A stretch of DNA of 64,000 nucleotides from CBDIBC01 sp965276635 (GCA_965276635.1 CBDIBC010000003.1:62001-126000); one strand, 5' to 3'; numbered from the stretch's first letter, positions 35,673 through 45,399 are shown. Numbers and translations: made by a program. Notes: generated by a model not told the origin, from the letters alone.

Positions 35673-35744
35673 TCGGGGGTGGTGTAATCGGCAACACAAC
35701 AGGTTCTGGCCCTGTCATTGGGGGTTCGAGTCCTCCCCCCCGAG
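35673..35744 (+). tRNA. tRNA-Gln (anticodon CUG)
   Basis: The cloverleaf folds fully: acceptor TCGGGGG/CCCCCGA with the U1-A72 pair typical of tRNA-Gln, D-stem GTGT/ACAC, anticodon stem ACAGG/CCTGT with loop TTCTGGC, four-base variable loop, T-stem GGGGG/CCTCC with loop TTCGAGT, and discriminator G. CCA is not encoded. Confidence 0.93.
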
Positions 35745-35857
35745 CGCGTCGCCGGGGGCAAGGCCGCAGCTCGGCGGCTTGCCCCTGGTGAACACCACGA
35801 CGAGCCTGCAGGCCCGGCTTACGGTGGAGCCGCCGCAGGCCGGGTCGGCAGGAGCGG

Positions 35858-36115
35858 TCAGGCCCGCTTCTCGGCGGTCGTGCCGACATAGGGGCAGTGC
35901 CGGCAACGCGAGCCGCAGCAGGTGCCCCGCTCGAGCAACGTCGCCGAGGTCATCACGAACAGCCCGGTGGTCGGGTCCAGGTAGCCGCCGTCGCCGGCCG
36001 CCACCGCCGACCGATGGGCGGCCAGGATGGCGCCGTAGTCGGCGCCCTGGGGGTCGAGGCGGCTGGGATCCGGCAGCAGACAGCCGGGCGGGCCGTCGGG
36101 GTCCGCGTCGGGCAC
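35858..36115 (-). CDS. DUF5522 small Cys-rich protein
   Basis: 85 residues. The middle YLDPTTGLFVMTSATLLERG and the end CCGSRCRHCPY are the hallmark of DUF5522. Four Cys and one His suggest a zinc or Fe-S site. Function unknown. It stands alone between tRNA-Gln and bioY. Confidence 0.8.
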   Translation of the reverse strand: MPDADPDGPPGCLLPDPSRLDPQGADYGAILAAHRSAVAAGDGGYLDPTTGLFVMTSATLLERGTCCGSRCRHCPYVGTTAEKRA

Positions 36116-36164
36116 CGGACCAGCCTACGGAACGGGCCGCCCGCCCCGGGGAGCCGCCGGCCGG

Positions 36165-36752
36165 TCAGTCCCGGGTGCGGTTCACCAGCGCCCAGGTGGT
36201 GGGCAGCAGCCCGGCCGCCAGCGCCATCTTCACCGTGTCGCCGACGAGGAACGGCCGCATGCCCTCGTGGATGGCCGTGCCGCCCGACAGGTGGAGATCG
36301 GCCGCCAGGTAGGTGACGCCGATCAGGTAGATCAACGCGTTGCCGAGCGCCATCGTCAACACGGTCCGGATGGGCGTCCGATCACCGCCCCGGCGGGCCA
36401 GCGCCCCGACCAGCGGGGCGGCGACCAGGTAGCTGAGGATGTAGCCGAAGCTGGCGAAGTGGTATCCGGAGCCGTGGCTGGCGAACCAGGGGAGGCCGAC
36501 CATGCCGGCCAGCAGGTACAGCGCCATGGCGGCGAAGCTGCGCCGCCAGCCCAGGGCGGCGCCGACGAGGAGGACCCCGAAGGTCTGACCGGTCACGGGC
36601 ACCGGGGTGCCGGGGAGATAGATCGACAGCTGGGCGGTGAGGCCGACGAAGGCGGCGCCACCGACGACCAGGGCGGCGTCGCGCACGGCCGAGCCGGGCA
36701 GGAGATCGGCGAGGACGATGGGTCGGCGGGAGACGGGGACAGCAACGGTCAA
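36165..36752 (-). CDS. bioY: Biotin transporter substrate-binding membrane protein (S component)
   Basis: 195 residues with about six membrane segments. LSIYLPGTPVPVTGQTFGVLLVGAALG is the BioY signature and GLPWFASHGSGYHF the loop that lines the biotin site. It imports biotin, alone or with an energy-coupling (ECF) module not seen here. TTG 36752 is chosen because AAAAGGAG lies eight bases upstream; the frame further upstream is not BioY-like. No biotin-operator sequence could be identified with confidence. Confidence 0.9.
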   Translation of the reverse strand: MTVAVPVSRRPIVLADLLPGSAVRDAALVVGGAAFVGLTAQLSIYLPGTPVPVTGQTFGVLLVGAALGWRRSFAAMALYLLAGMVGLPWFASHGSGYHFASFGYILSYLVAAPLVGALARRGGDRTPIRTVLTMALGNALIYLIGVTYLAADLHLSGGTAIHEGMRPFLVGDTVKMALAAGLLPTTWALVNRTRD

Positions 36753-36873
36753 GGGAGAAGCTCCTTTTGGAGGCGGTCTGCGTCGCGTTATTAGTCGACA
36801 GGCCGCGGTCGGTGCAATCAATGTCCGGGCGGCGTGCCGTTGCCCGTCCAGTATGCTCTCCGGGCGGCAACAC

Positions 36874-36946
36874 GGCCCCATCGTCTAGCGGCCTAGGACA
36901 TCACCCTCTCAAGGTGGAGGCACGGGTTCGAATCCCGTTGGGGCTG
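36874..36946 (+). tRNA. tRNA-Glu (anticodon CUC)
   Basis: Acceptor GGCCCCA/TGGGGCT (first pair G-U), anticodon loop CTCTCAA in stem TCACC/GGTGG, T-arm ACGGG-TTCGAAT-CCCGT, discriminator G. Core-like sequence ends here and mobile DNA follows, so its 3' end is a candidate integration site. Confidence 0.93.
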
Positions 36947-37093
36947 CTCGGCAAAGGTGCAGTACAGGGGCACTTCTGCCGTCGCTGACACACCTTCCTT
37001 CTAGCGAGGGAGGTCGGGCGAGATGATCCAGAAGGGGGGAGTCGTTAGCGGGTCTTCGTCGGGCGAGGCGATCCGGTCACCGGTCGCGATCAG

Positions 37094-37200
37094 CAGCTGT
37101 CAGGATCGGCGACGACGGAGCGGGAGGCGGTCCTCAACTACCGGGACAAACTCGACAACCACATCCTCCCGGTGTACCGGCAGTTGCGCTATGCTTGCCC
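37094..37200 (+). pseudogene. Possible relic of a tyrosine recombinase
   Basis: The frame reads TEREAVLNYRDKLDNHILPV then RQLRY, resembling the Y-x3-L-x2-HILP pattern of the core-binding domain of phage-type integrases. It is only about 35 codons long. Its place 150 bases after tRNA-Glu is what an integrated element would show. The match is short and uncertain. Confidence 0.35.
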
Positions 37201-37270
37201 TAGCGGATATAAAGGTCGAAGGCGAGGTCTTACTCGACCAGGACGACCACACCGCACCTTCTGATCTGAA

Positions 37271-37756
37271 ATGAGCAACCACCAGATGCCGTCCGGCCGC
37301 CTGACGTACGACATGGACGAGGGCGACCAGCAGTGGGCCGTGGAGATCGTGCCTGGCTATGAGGGCCCCAGCTGGTTCATTCTAAATGCCCGCCGGCACT
37401 CGGAGTGCATCACCGGGCTGAACAATGCCGAGCTGGGCAACTTCGTCTATCGCACCCCGAACCTGGTCGTGGCCGGTGCCGACACCACCGGGGCCCCGGC
37501 AACCTATGTGGTCGTATTTGGCGAAGATTTCCCCCTCCTCCACTTGTTGATCGCTCCTAGGGGCGAGGATGTTCCCACCGAACGTCGTGCCGGGGACATT
37601 CTGAAACCCCGCTTCGAGCAATCCGACCCTGGGGGCGCCCCGGGACTGCTTCCGGCCGTACGGTTGACCTTCGCCGGCGCGGCTAAGTCTGGCTGGCGCA
37701 GGGGGCCTCAGCAGGCGGTACCCGGGTCCGCGCTGACAGCGGTCGATGGGGACTGA
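37271..37756 (+). CDS. HIT-like protein lacking the catalytic histidine triad
   Basis: 161 residues. GPSWFILNARRHSECITGLNNAE and FGEDFPLLHLLIAPRGEDVPTERR follow the pattern of actinobacterial HIT proteins (nucleotide hydrolases), but the His-x-His-x-His-x-x triad is reduced to one His in PLLHLLIAP. It is probably not a nucleotide hydrolase. It overlaps the next gene by a few codons. Confidence 0.6.
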   Translation: MSNHQMPSGRLTYDMDEGDQQWAVEIVPGYEGPSWFILNARRHSECITGLNNAELGNFVYRTPNLVVAGADTTGAPATYVVVFGEDFPLLHLLIAPRGEDVPTERRAGDILKPRFEQSDPGGAPGLLPAVRLTFAGAAKSGWRRGPQQAVPGSALTAVDGD

Positions 37757-37760
37757 GGCG

Positions 37761-38192
37761 ATGTTGATGCGGTCGGTACGGGTCGCCGCGCGACTGTTGA
37801 CTGGGTCGACCTACGTCCTGCTGGGTTTGGATGCCGTGCGCGCCCCAGGTGGTCGTGTTGAGCAAGCGGCGTCGACGTTGACCGCATTGCGCAGGATCGC
37901 GCCGTTGCCGACGGACGACGAACTGATTGTGCGCTGCAACGCGGCGTTGCAGGCATTCGCCGGAGCCGTAATCCTGTCCGGGAAGGCAAAGCGGCTGGCT
38001 GCGGCTGCGCTGGCCGCCTCGCTGATACCCACCACAGCGGCTGGTCACGCGTTCTGGGCGATCGAGGACCCTGGCGCGCGCAAGATGCAGCGCATACAGT
38101 TTCACAAGAACATGGCCATGATCGGTGGTCTGTTATTTGCGATCTGCGACTGCGCTCAGGAATCAGGTCTAGCGCTGACCACCGCAGAGTAG
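37761..38192 (+). CDS. DoxX-family membrane protein
   Basis: 143 residues with about four membrane segments: LLGLDAVRAPG near the start, NAALQAFAGAVILSGK, SLIPTTAAGHAFWAIEDPGARK and QFHKNMAMIGGLLFAICD. This is the DoxX pattern seen in actinobacteria, a membrane protein implicated in redox stress. ATG 37761 is taken; 37746 is an alternative in the same frame. Confidence 0.8.
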   Translation: MLMRSVRVAARLLTGSTYVLLGLDAVRAPGGRVEQAASTLTALRRIAPLPTDDELIVRCNAALQAFAGAVILSGKAKRLAAAALAASLIPTTAAGHAFWAIEDPGARKMQRIQFHKNMAMIGGLLFAICDCAQESGLALTTAE

Positions 38193-38329
38193 GGGAACCC
38201 GCCGCTACTGACTTATGCTGCTAGCCATTGGAGAACTCAGCCTCGATGAGTTCCTCCGGCGGGTTAAGGGTCATGGGCCGGTTCCCCGGAGCGCGCTCAG
38301 GGGAGCGCTCTCCTGCCTGTCGCTGGCGC

Positions 38330-39400
38330 GTGGTTGCGGCGCAGGGCGTCGGTTTCAGCGTAAGTGTTCACGTGGGTCGGGGCGGCGTCCATGGGTCGCC
38401 CGTGGAAGAGAGTCGGACGAGAGCGTTGATGGCGGGCATGCCGTTCTTGCAGGGTAGTTGAGCTTGCGATTAAATCCGAGGGTTTGGTCAGGCGGCCTTT
38501 TTGATCGCCGGATGACGGGTCCGGGGCGGCTTGGGGTGCTTTTGGGGCGTCCTGGGCCTGGTGTTCGAGATTTTGGTGGCTGGGTGGGGGTGCTGGTTGC
38601 ACGTAGCGGCCGAAAACCTCTTGGGACTCTGGACGGCGTGAGCCGGATGGGGTCGCGGGGGCGTTGCCAGGGCAGGCGTAGGTCCTCGACGAGGCCGCGG
38701 GCGAGTCGGAGCTGGGTGTAGGCGGCGACGACGAGCCAGGTCCAGCGGTCGGCCTGGTCGGGGTGCAGAGGGCGGGGCTGGTCCAGCCGAGGGTGGACTT
38801 GACGAATCGGAAGGTGTCTCGATGTCGAAGCGGCGCAGGTAGGCGCGCCAGCAGATATCGAGGTCGGGGGTGCCGGGGCCCGACCACCAAAGCCACTGGG
38901 TCTTTCGTTCGCCCGGTCGGTTTGGGAAGGTGTTCGACGTCGACGCGGATGACGCTGCCGGCCACGATTGGCGCTTGGTGGTCTGTGGTCCAGCGTCCCC
39001 GGTGAGGGAGTTTGGGGTGCAGGCCGTGCCAGGCTTTCACCGAGATGTTGCCGTAGCGTCGGTCGGTGGCAGTGAGCTGGGCGTCCGAGGCGGTCCAGGT
39101 GGCGTGCTCGGAGAGAGCGAAGCGTGCCCCATGGCGACGAGGTCGTCTCCGCCGGCCCTCGGGCCTGGGTGGGGGCTCGGGGTGGAAGACCCGCTTGGAG
39201 CTGATGCGGACCAGGGTCTGGGCTCGGGTGTCGACCAGTCCGTGGGCGAGGGGGGCGGGGTCGTAGCCGGCGTCGAAGACGAACATCGGTACGCCGCCGT
39301 CGCCGGGAAGCAGCCCCACCAGGCGGCGGACCTGGTCGGCGACGACCAAGGCAACCTCGCACGGTGGCGGTCGCTGGACGACGTGTTACGGGCCCCCTCG
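38330..39400 (-). pseudogene. Degraded DDE transposase of the NF041680-like group
   Basis: VPMFVFDAGYDPAPL, LVRISSKRVF, RYGNISVKAWHGLHP and HTFRFVKST-type RDTFRFVKSTLGWTSP are in one frame. The continuation WTWLVVAAYTQLRLARGLVE and LPWQRP is in another, showing a frameshift near 38770. The N-terminal third is missing. It is a dead insertion sequence, the first of the island. Confidence 0.7.
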
Positions 39401-39621
39401 AGCGGCGGAGCACGGGCGTTTTTGGGCAAGTGGGACGGCCCCTTGATCTCACCGGCAGCTGGGCCTCGACGTCGACTCCACGGTCGTGGTGACTCCGACC
39501 AAATTTGCGCCTTCGACGTTACGCGTACCAGTCCCCGAACCGGACCCGAGATGAACATTTCCGTACTCTCTTTGGTAGTCTTAGTGCAGGCATCGGTCTT
39601 TATCAGAAATGAGGGTTTGTC

Positions 39622-40332
39622 GTGGCAGTGTTCGGACTGATACACGGAGGTATGCACTCTGCTAGTTGTTGGAAGTTCTTAGAGACAGAGCTTCACAAGC
39701 GAGGCCACCAGAGCGTTGCCGTCGAGCTTCCGCTCTGGGATCAGCATTGCGGGTTGGAAGACTATACCTTAGTCGCGGACCGGGCGTTCCTCCCTTATGA
39801 AGATGTAATAGTTGTGGGCCATTCTCAGGGCGGAAACACGGTCCTTCGCCTAGATGAGCGTCGCCGACTCGGGGGGATCATCTTCCTGTGCGCCCACCTG
39901 CACTATTCAACTGTGCAAGCACCCGAGGCCCCGACTGGAAGGCTAATCCCGTCGGATGTGTTTATGCCGGACCAAAATGGCTGGATCACGATGCCAAATG
40001 AGGTCGCTCAACGGTATTTCTATCACGACTGCTTACCTGAGATGCTTGAGTTTGCATTAGGTCAGTTGCAGCGCCAGGCCGTGGGTGTCTTCTCCGAGCT
40101 GGCGAGCAATGAGCCGAGCCCTTTGGCGGTTCAACGCAGTCGGGCGCCTAGCATCTATGTGCGGGCGTCCGATGATCAGGCGCTGCCCCGGGAAGTTGCC
40201 GAATGGACTTCGGTGGTACTCACCGGCGACGAGCCGGTTGTTATCCCCGGTGGTCATTCTCCTTTCTTCACCCAGATCGTTCCGTTGGCCGACGTTCTCG
40301 AGACGGCGGCGAAGAAGTTTGGTCTTGCCTGA
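39622..40332 (+). CDS. Alpha/beta hydrolase
   Basis: 236 residues. The oxyanion segment LIHGGMHSASCW, nucleophile Ser68 in VGHSQGG, and the catalytic His in IPGGHSPFF are clear. The short form with GGMH resembles plant-type esterases/hydroxynitrile lyases and the EstC family, which act on small esters or C-C bonds. Codon use is much richer in A and T than in the first 37 kb, a sign of transfer. GTG 39622 is the start. It is flanked by dead transposases. Confidence 0.82.
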   Translation: MAVFGLIHGGMHSASCWKFLETELHKRGHQSVAVELPLWDQHCGLEDYTLVADRAFLPYEDVIVVGHSQGGNTVLRLDERRRLGGIIFLCAHLHYSTVQAPEAPTGRLIPSDVFMPDQNGWITMPNEVAQRYFYHDCLPEMLEFALGQLQRQAVGVFSELASNEPSPLAVQRSRAPSIYVRASDDQALPREVAEWTSVVLTGDEPVVIPGGHSPFFTQIVPLADVLETAAKKFGLA

Positions 40333-40419
40333 CAGAGGGAGGTGCTCGACGCGCTGCAGCGCTCGGAGAGCGCGTCGCATGCGAAGTGCAGCGCGCAAGT
40401 GCGCTCCTAACTACTTGGG

Positions 40420-41153
40420 TGCGGCTCCCTGGGAGGGACTGGTTAGGCCGCTCGGGGGATGACCCCATTGAGGTAGCGGACTCGTGGACCCGCTTTCGCT
40501 CTCTTTTGCCGGGTGGTAGCGCCAGTAGCTCGACCAGTCGCCGCTGGCGCGCACGGCCCGGTGCTTCAGGACCGCTTCGGCGCCCTCGAGTGACCAGCAG
40601 GCGCCGGTGATGTCGAAGCGGTCACGAACGATGTACCTGCACGCCTCTTCGATCACTCCCGTGGCGATCGGCAGTCCGGCGGCTAGTGCCGTCGGGTAGT
40701 CGAGGTAGGGCTGCTCGTTCTTGAGGTAGCTCGCGCAGTCGTCGGCCTTCTTCCGGCGCTGCTTGTCGAGCTCGAGCGTCGTCGCATTTCCGGCGGATCG
40801 CTCCGGCGACGATGCCAGCCTTTCCCTCCAAGATGGCGAGGCCCTTCTTGGCGACTCATGCCTCGCCGGCTAGGTCGCCCTCGTCGAAGAAGCTCCATGC
40901 CGCCGACTACAGGTACCCGAGTCTATGCACAAAATCGCAGGTGATATGGAGCTGACACCGCGGGTGGTCGCCTCTACGGTGAGCACCTCGATCTGATAGA
41001 CCGCCCCGTCGACGAGCGCGACCCAGGGCCGGAGGTGGTCGGGGTCGCGACATTGCGCCTCATTGAAGGCGGCGCCGATGACCGCCCGGGCATTCTCGAC
41101 GACGCTGGGGGTGAGCCACTTGGCGGTCGCGACCGGGGCCGGCGCCGGGGGCG
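40420..41153 (-). pseudogene. C-terminal part of an ISKra4-family transposase, frameshifted
   Basis: In pieces on different frames: RDPDHLRPWVALVDGAVYQIE, ILEGKAGIVAGAIRR and VIEEACRYIVRDRFDITGAC followed by EGAEAVLKHRAVRASGDW. These are consecutive blocks of ISKra4 transposases. The N-terminal blocks are found at 44050-44465 on the same strand, so this element was split by the insertions between. Confidence 0.72.
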
Positions 41154-42527
41154 AGTTGAGTCGCAGGGAGTGGTGTACGGGCGGGTGAGCTGGGGGGAGG
41201 TCCCCCAGCGTCGACAGCCATCGCGTCAACCTCAAGAAGAAGTTCCACTAACTACTTGAGGAGGATCACGATGGCTGTCCCTTCCACTATCGACGCGGCC
41301 GGCTGGCTCCGCAAGCATCTCAAGGGCGACGACGTCGACACCGATTTGCCGAGGCGATGCTGGCGGCGTTCGCGCAGGCGCTGATGTCGGCGCAGGCGTC
41401 GATGCAGTGCGGCGCCGGGCTTGGCGAGCGCTGCGACGAGCGGGTCAACTCGCGTAACGGTTATCGGCATCGGCCGTGGGACACCCGGGTGGGCACTATT
41501 GATCTGGCGGTGCCGAAGCTGCGGGCCGGGCTGTACTCGCCGGAGTTCCTGCTCGTCCCTCGCCGACAAGCGGAGCAGGCGCTGGTGGCGGTGGTGTGCC
41601 AGGCGTACGTGGAGGGCGTGTCGACGCGCCGGGTCGATGATCTGGTCAAGGCCATGGGGATCGAGGGCATCTCGAAGTCCGAGGTCTCCCGGATGGCCGC
41701 CGAGCTCGACGTCAAGGTGGCCGAGTTCCGCAACAGGCCGCTCGATGCCGGCCCGTATCGCTACCTGTGGATCGACGCCGTGACCCAGAAGGTCCGCGAG
41801 GGCGGCCGGGTCGTGAACGTCTCGGCGGTGATCGCCACCGCCGCGAACGCCGAGGGCCGCCGGGAGATCGTCGGCTTGGACATCGTCACCACCGAGGACA
41901 CCGCGGCGTGGACCGAGTTCCTGCGCTCGCTGGTGGCCCGGGGCCTGGCCGGGGTGGAGCTGGTGATCTCCGACGCCCACGGCGGGATCAAAGCAGCCAT
42001 CGCCACGGTGCTGGCCGAGGCGACCTGGCAGCGCTGCCGCACCCATTTCATGGCCAACCTGGCGTCGCGGGTCCCCAAGGCGAGCTGGCCGATGATCGCC
42101 ACGCTGGTCCGCTCGGTCTTCGAGCAGCCCGACCGTGACACCACCTGGTCCCAGCTCGGCGACGTCATCGACAAGTTGACCACCACCGGATTCGTCGACG
42201 CCGCCGTGTTCGTGCTCGACGCCGCGGACGACATCCTGGCCTTCAGTGCCTTTCCCCGTCGAGCACTGGCCGAAAATCCGGTCGAACAACCCCCAGGAGC
42301 GGTTGAACAAAGAGATCCGCCGGCGCACCGACGTGGTCGGGATCTTCCCCCACCGCCAAGCGGTGATCCGCCTGGTCGGGGCGGTCCTGGCCGAACAGAC
42401 CGACGAGTGGACCATCGCCAAGCGCTACATGAGTGTCGAGTCACTCAAGGCACCAGCGGCCACAACCACATCTCCGGGAGATCCCCGGCCGGCCATCGAA
42501 GCCGCCATGGAGACCGCCGCTGGATGA
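41154..42527 (+). mobile_element. IS256-family element, copy 1 (shared block)
   Basis: 1374 bases identical, apart from about five substitutions, to 49923-51296. Its left limit is set by where the two copies diverge, inside the ISKra4 relic; its right limit coincides with the transposase stop. True terminal repeats were not found, so the real element may extend further on the right. Confidence 0.75.
41271..42527 (+). pseudogene. IS256-family transposase with two frameshifts
   Basis: Begins MAVPSTIDAAGWLRKHL. One base is missing near 41350 (the frame changes at EAMLAAFAQALMSAQ), and one C is extra near 42250 (FSAFP to PVEHWPKIRSNNPQERLNKE). Between them all catalytic regions are present: YRYLWIDAVTQKVREGG, LVISDAHGGIKAAI and the NPQERLNKE glutamate. 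The other copy carries the same two defects. Confidence 0.85.
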
Positions 42528-42571
42528 CCATTGCGGTAGTCCCACCAAAACGTCGATCGGTCGTTGCTATC

Positions 42572-42735
42572 GCTAACCGCCGCCGACCATACGCGCAGGC
42601 CTATACGACAATCACTTCAGCTTGCATTTGTTCTTTACAACTGTCTGCAACCTTGATATAGTATCGAAAGTGAGTTAATCGCCAAATCGGTCAACTCAGG
42701 TTGATGCGAGAACCGTCGGAAACCGAGAGCTCGTC
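42572..42735 (+). promoter_or_regulatory. Repeated promoter-leader module, copy A
   Basis: Promoter TTTACA-N17-TATAGT (42634-42662), a leader, then CTCAGGTTG followed by ATG 42704 and codons for MREPSETES. Two related copies lie at 49478-49637 (reverse strand) and 51346-51505. The reading frame behind it runs into the ISAzo13 element, so it drives nothing complete. Confidence 0.6.
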
Positions 42736-42764
42736 AGCGCCCGTGGGGGCGATTAGGTGATCGG

Positions 42765-43970
42765 TTAGGGTGGGTGCGGTAGGAGCGTGTAGTTCCAGTC
42801 CGGGTGCCAGTCGTGGCGGCGGAGGGCGATAGCGGCGAGTTGCTTGTCGGTGACTCGGATCCCGATCGGATAGGAGCCGGTATCGAGGTCGGCTTCGATG
42901 CGCAGCCCGGTCTTGGTGGTGGTGGCTGCGATCAGCTCGACGACGGTCCGGTAGGTGACGAGTGGCTTGCCCCGCCAGTTCATGGAGATGAACGAGAACA
43001 TGCGATGCTCGATCTTGTTCCACTTCGAGGTGCCCGGGGGCATGTGACAGACGGTGATGATCAGGCCGATGGTGGCGGCCAGGTGGGCCAGCTCGACTTT
43101 GAAGACCCGGGAGCGGTAGGCGTTCGAGCCGCCGGCGTCGGCGGTGATCATGAGTCGGGTGGCGTCGGGGTAGCGGGCCCGGCCCATCGGTTCCCACCAG
43201 CGGGCGATGCTGGCCACCGCGAAGGCGGGGGTGTCGTGGTCGTCGCCCACGTTGACCCAGCCCTCGTTAGCGGCCACGTCCAACACCCCGTACGGGATGG
43301 CTTTGGGCATCTCGGGATCAGGGAAGTCGTGGACCCCGACCCGGGTCGGGGCGCCCGCCGGTTCCCACTCGGCGCCCCCGTTGGCGTAGTCACCGACGTT
43401 CTCTTTGTTTTTGCAGTCAATACTGATCACCGGCTGGCCTGCCGCCAAATGCTCAGCCGCGGTGTCGTTGATGTAGCGGAACTGGCCGTCGCGATCGGGA
43501 TGCTGGGCGCCCTCGGTCACCTTGGCGTTGGCCTGGAGGCTGTAGCCCATGTAGTGCAACAGCTCCCCGACAAGGTTCGCTCCGACACTGTGACCCAGCC
43601 TGGTCAGCTCGGCGGCCAGGACACGGGTCGACTTCAGCGTCCAACGCAACGGCGACATCGGATCACCACGCGACCCTGGCTCGACGAGCGAGTCCAACAC
43701 CACCAGCAACTCGGGGTCCGTGTCGATCTTGCGTTTCGGTCCGGCCCCCGCCCGGCGCACCCGATCCGACCGACCCGGCCCTCCGGCCAGGTCTCTCGCC
43801 CCGTCCGCGAGAGTGTTACGACTCATACCCGTCGCCTCGGCCACCCTGGCCTGGCCGCCGCGACCCAACACCGCCACCATCGACGCCGCCAACAGTCGCC
43901 GCTGCCGCTCATCGACGAACGGGCCCGTCAACAAAAAGAACCGTGCCAGGTCCTCCTCACCGAACTCCAC
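42765..43970 (-). CDS. ISAzo13-family transposase, intact
   Basis: 401 residues without interruption. DDE residues lie in PVISIDCKNKE, LMITADAGGSNAYRSR and SKWNKIEHRMFSF, and the end DWNYTLLPHP is typical. It is one of two apparently intact transposases in the island, so this element may still move. It sits inside the ISKra4 relic, beside IS256 copy 1. Confidence 0.92.
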   Translation of the reverse strand: MEFGEEDLARFFLLTGPFVDERQRRLLAASMVAVLGRGGQARVAEATGMSRNTLADGARDLAGGPGRSDRVRRAGAGPKRKIDTDPELLVVLDSLVEPGSRGDPMSPLRWTLKSTRVLAAELTRLGHSVGANLVGELLHYMGYSLQANAKVTEGAQHPDRDGQFRYINDTAAEHLAAGQPVISIDCKNKENVGDYANGGAEWEPAGAPTRVGVHDFPDPEMPKAIPYGVLDVAANEGWVNVGDDHDTPAFAVASIARWWEPMGRARYPDATRLMITADAGGSNAYRSRVFKVELAHLAATIGLIITVCHMPPGTSKWNKIEHRMFSFISMNWRGKPLVTYRTVVELIAATTTKTGLRIEADLDTGSYPIGIRVTDKQLAAIALRRHDWHPDWNYTLLPHPP

Positions 43971-44049
43971 AAACCCACACTACTCCGCGCGCCTAATCGA
44001 CGCGCGGACCCTAAACCAGCCGTTGGGACCAACCTGGGGGCGTCGTCGC

Positions 44050-44465
44050 CGCAAGTGAGTATGTCGGCCGGGGAGCGTGTGACGGGCGCCGCGTCGTAGA
44101 CAACGGCGAGCTCTGCCATCCGCTTGCGGTCCTGCTTCTCTCCCTTCGACAGCCTCGTGGTCAGCATTTGGGTAGCGGCCTGTGCTGCTCTTCTCGTAGT
44201 GGGACGCAGCGCCTCGGGGCGCATGACGATCCCCTTGCCGTCAGCGGAGATCACGAGGGAGTCTGGTTTGCCAGCGGTGGACGCGCTGAGGCCTCATAGA
44301 ACGCGATGACGTCGGTCGCGGCGGCCCGCACGAGCCCCTTCGACTTGGCGCTTGGCGAGCGTGACGCCACCGTGGCGGCCGATCGCCGACTGGGCCCCCT
44401 CGTGGCTACCTCGAGTCGCCTCGACCGCGGCGAGCTCCCGAAGCCTATGCGAGTGGCGCTGCGCA
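44050..44465 (-). pseudogene. N-terminal part of the same ISKra4-family transposase
   Basis: RHSHRLRELAAVEATRGSHE and LAKRQVEG in one frame, then VISADGKGIVMRPEALRP and RLSKGEKQDRKRMAELAVVY in another. Joining PADIL here to the KWLTPSVVENA block near 41140 restores the family order, so about 2.9 kb of other mobile DNA was inserted within it. Confidence 0.7.
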
Positions 44466-45117
44466 ACTGGGCGGTGTGGCGCGCGGACGCCGCGGTCGGC
44501 GAGGAGGCCTGGGAGGACTGCCTCGACATGCCCGGCGCCCAAGCAGCGGTCTGCGACTACGCCCCGGCGGGCTGGCCGGAAGGGACCCGCACCGTGGTCC
44601 GACGGGTGCGAGTCCATGCCGACCAGGTGCGCTCCGATCCCGGCAGCCGGCGGGGTCGAACGATCCGCCCCGACCAGCTCGCCGTCGCCCTCGGAGGCGA
44701 GACGACCGACATCTACGCCTACAGCTTCATCTGCACCAACCTCACCGGGACCGCCGAGATGAATCGAGTACTGGCTCCGCCAGCGGGCGTGGATCGAGGA
44801 GCGCCGCCGTGACTCCAAGCTCGGCTAGGCGCTGGTGCACCTTCCTTCCGGGCCGCTACCGGGTGAACCAGGCGTGGATGTGGTCCGCGTACCTCGCCAC
44901 CAACCTCCCGGTCTTCATCCAGACCCTCGGACGAGTCGACACCGACGGTGTCCGAGCGCACGCCAAGCGGGCCCGGCGGGAGCTCCTCTGCCTGCCGGCC
45001 CGGGTGCTCTCCCACGCCCGCCACCTCGTCGTGCGCTTCGCCGCCGGCGTCGCCTACGCAACCTTCAACACCGCGTGGGAGAACCCTGCGGGCCCTGCCT
45101 ACCGCCCCGGCGGCTGA
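44466..45117 (+). pseudogene. C-terminal half of an IS1380-family transposase
   Basis: VCDYAPAGWPEGTRTVVRRV, RTIRPDQLAVALGG and YAYSFICTNL in one frame. WMWSAYLATNLPVFIQTLGR and RARRELLCLPARVLSHARHL follow after a frameshift near 44790. The N-terminal half is absent. It abuts the ISKra4 relic in opposite orientation. Confidence 0.75.
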
Positions 45118-45370
45118 GCACCCCGTACACGACCCGGCCACCGCCACCTGCTGCCCCGCAACCCACCGCCTCGACCCTGACGCCCCACACCCCAGCGACG
45201 GCCACCTGAACCCACAGACCGTCCCTCGACTCCCGCATCGGCCCCGCCGGCAGGCCAATAGGCACGCCCAGCTCCCTACCTGTGCATCTGGGTCAGAGGG
45301 GAAGCCCCCCTGCTGGCGTCGCGATCAGCGACAGCGAGAGGGGGCTCCGTATTGGTAATCCGAGAATCTG
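45118..45370. other. Gap between the IS1380 relic and the duplicated catabolic block
   Basis: No gene is supported. A hairpin with AGCCCCC / GGGGGCT arms and an inner TCGC-GATCA-GCGA stem lies at about 45306-45348, just before the promoter, and may be an old IS end or terminator. Confidence 0.5.
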
Positions 45371-45399
45371 TTGACTTCACGAATTATTGTGTCTAAATT
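45371..45399 (+). promoter_or_regulatory. Promoter of the decayed catabolic copy
   Basis: TTGACT-N17-TAAATT with flanking sequence nearly identical to that at 51722-51750. The strong -35 and correct spacing remain intact although the genes behind it are damaged. Confidence 0.6.

Noticed and set aside
36753..36870. Possible biotin operator or riboswitch before bioY
   Set aside because: No BioQ, BioR or BirA-type palindrome and no conserved riboswitch fold could be recognised in the leader.
36928..36946. Search within the window for the second attachment repeat of the tRNA-Glu 3' end
   Set aside because: No second copy of the T-arm and acceptor sequence was noticed up to 64000; the right end of the island may lie outside.
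41252..42421. Reverse-strand frame of 389 codons, repeated at 49811-51190
   Set aside because: Its conservation only mirrors the IS256 block on the forward strand; the translation has no transposase or other motif except the short IS3 tail in the second copy.
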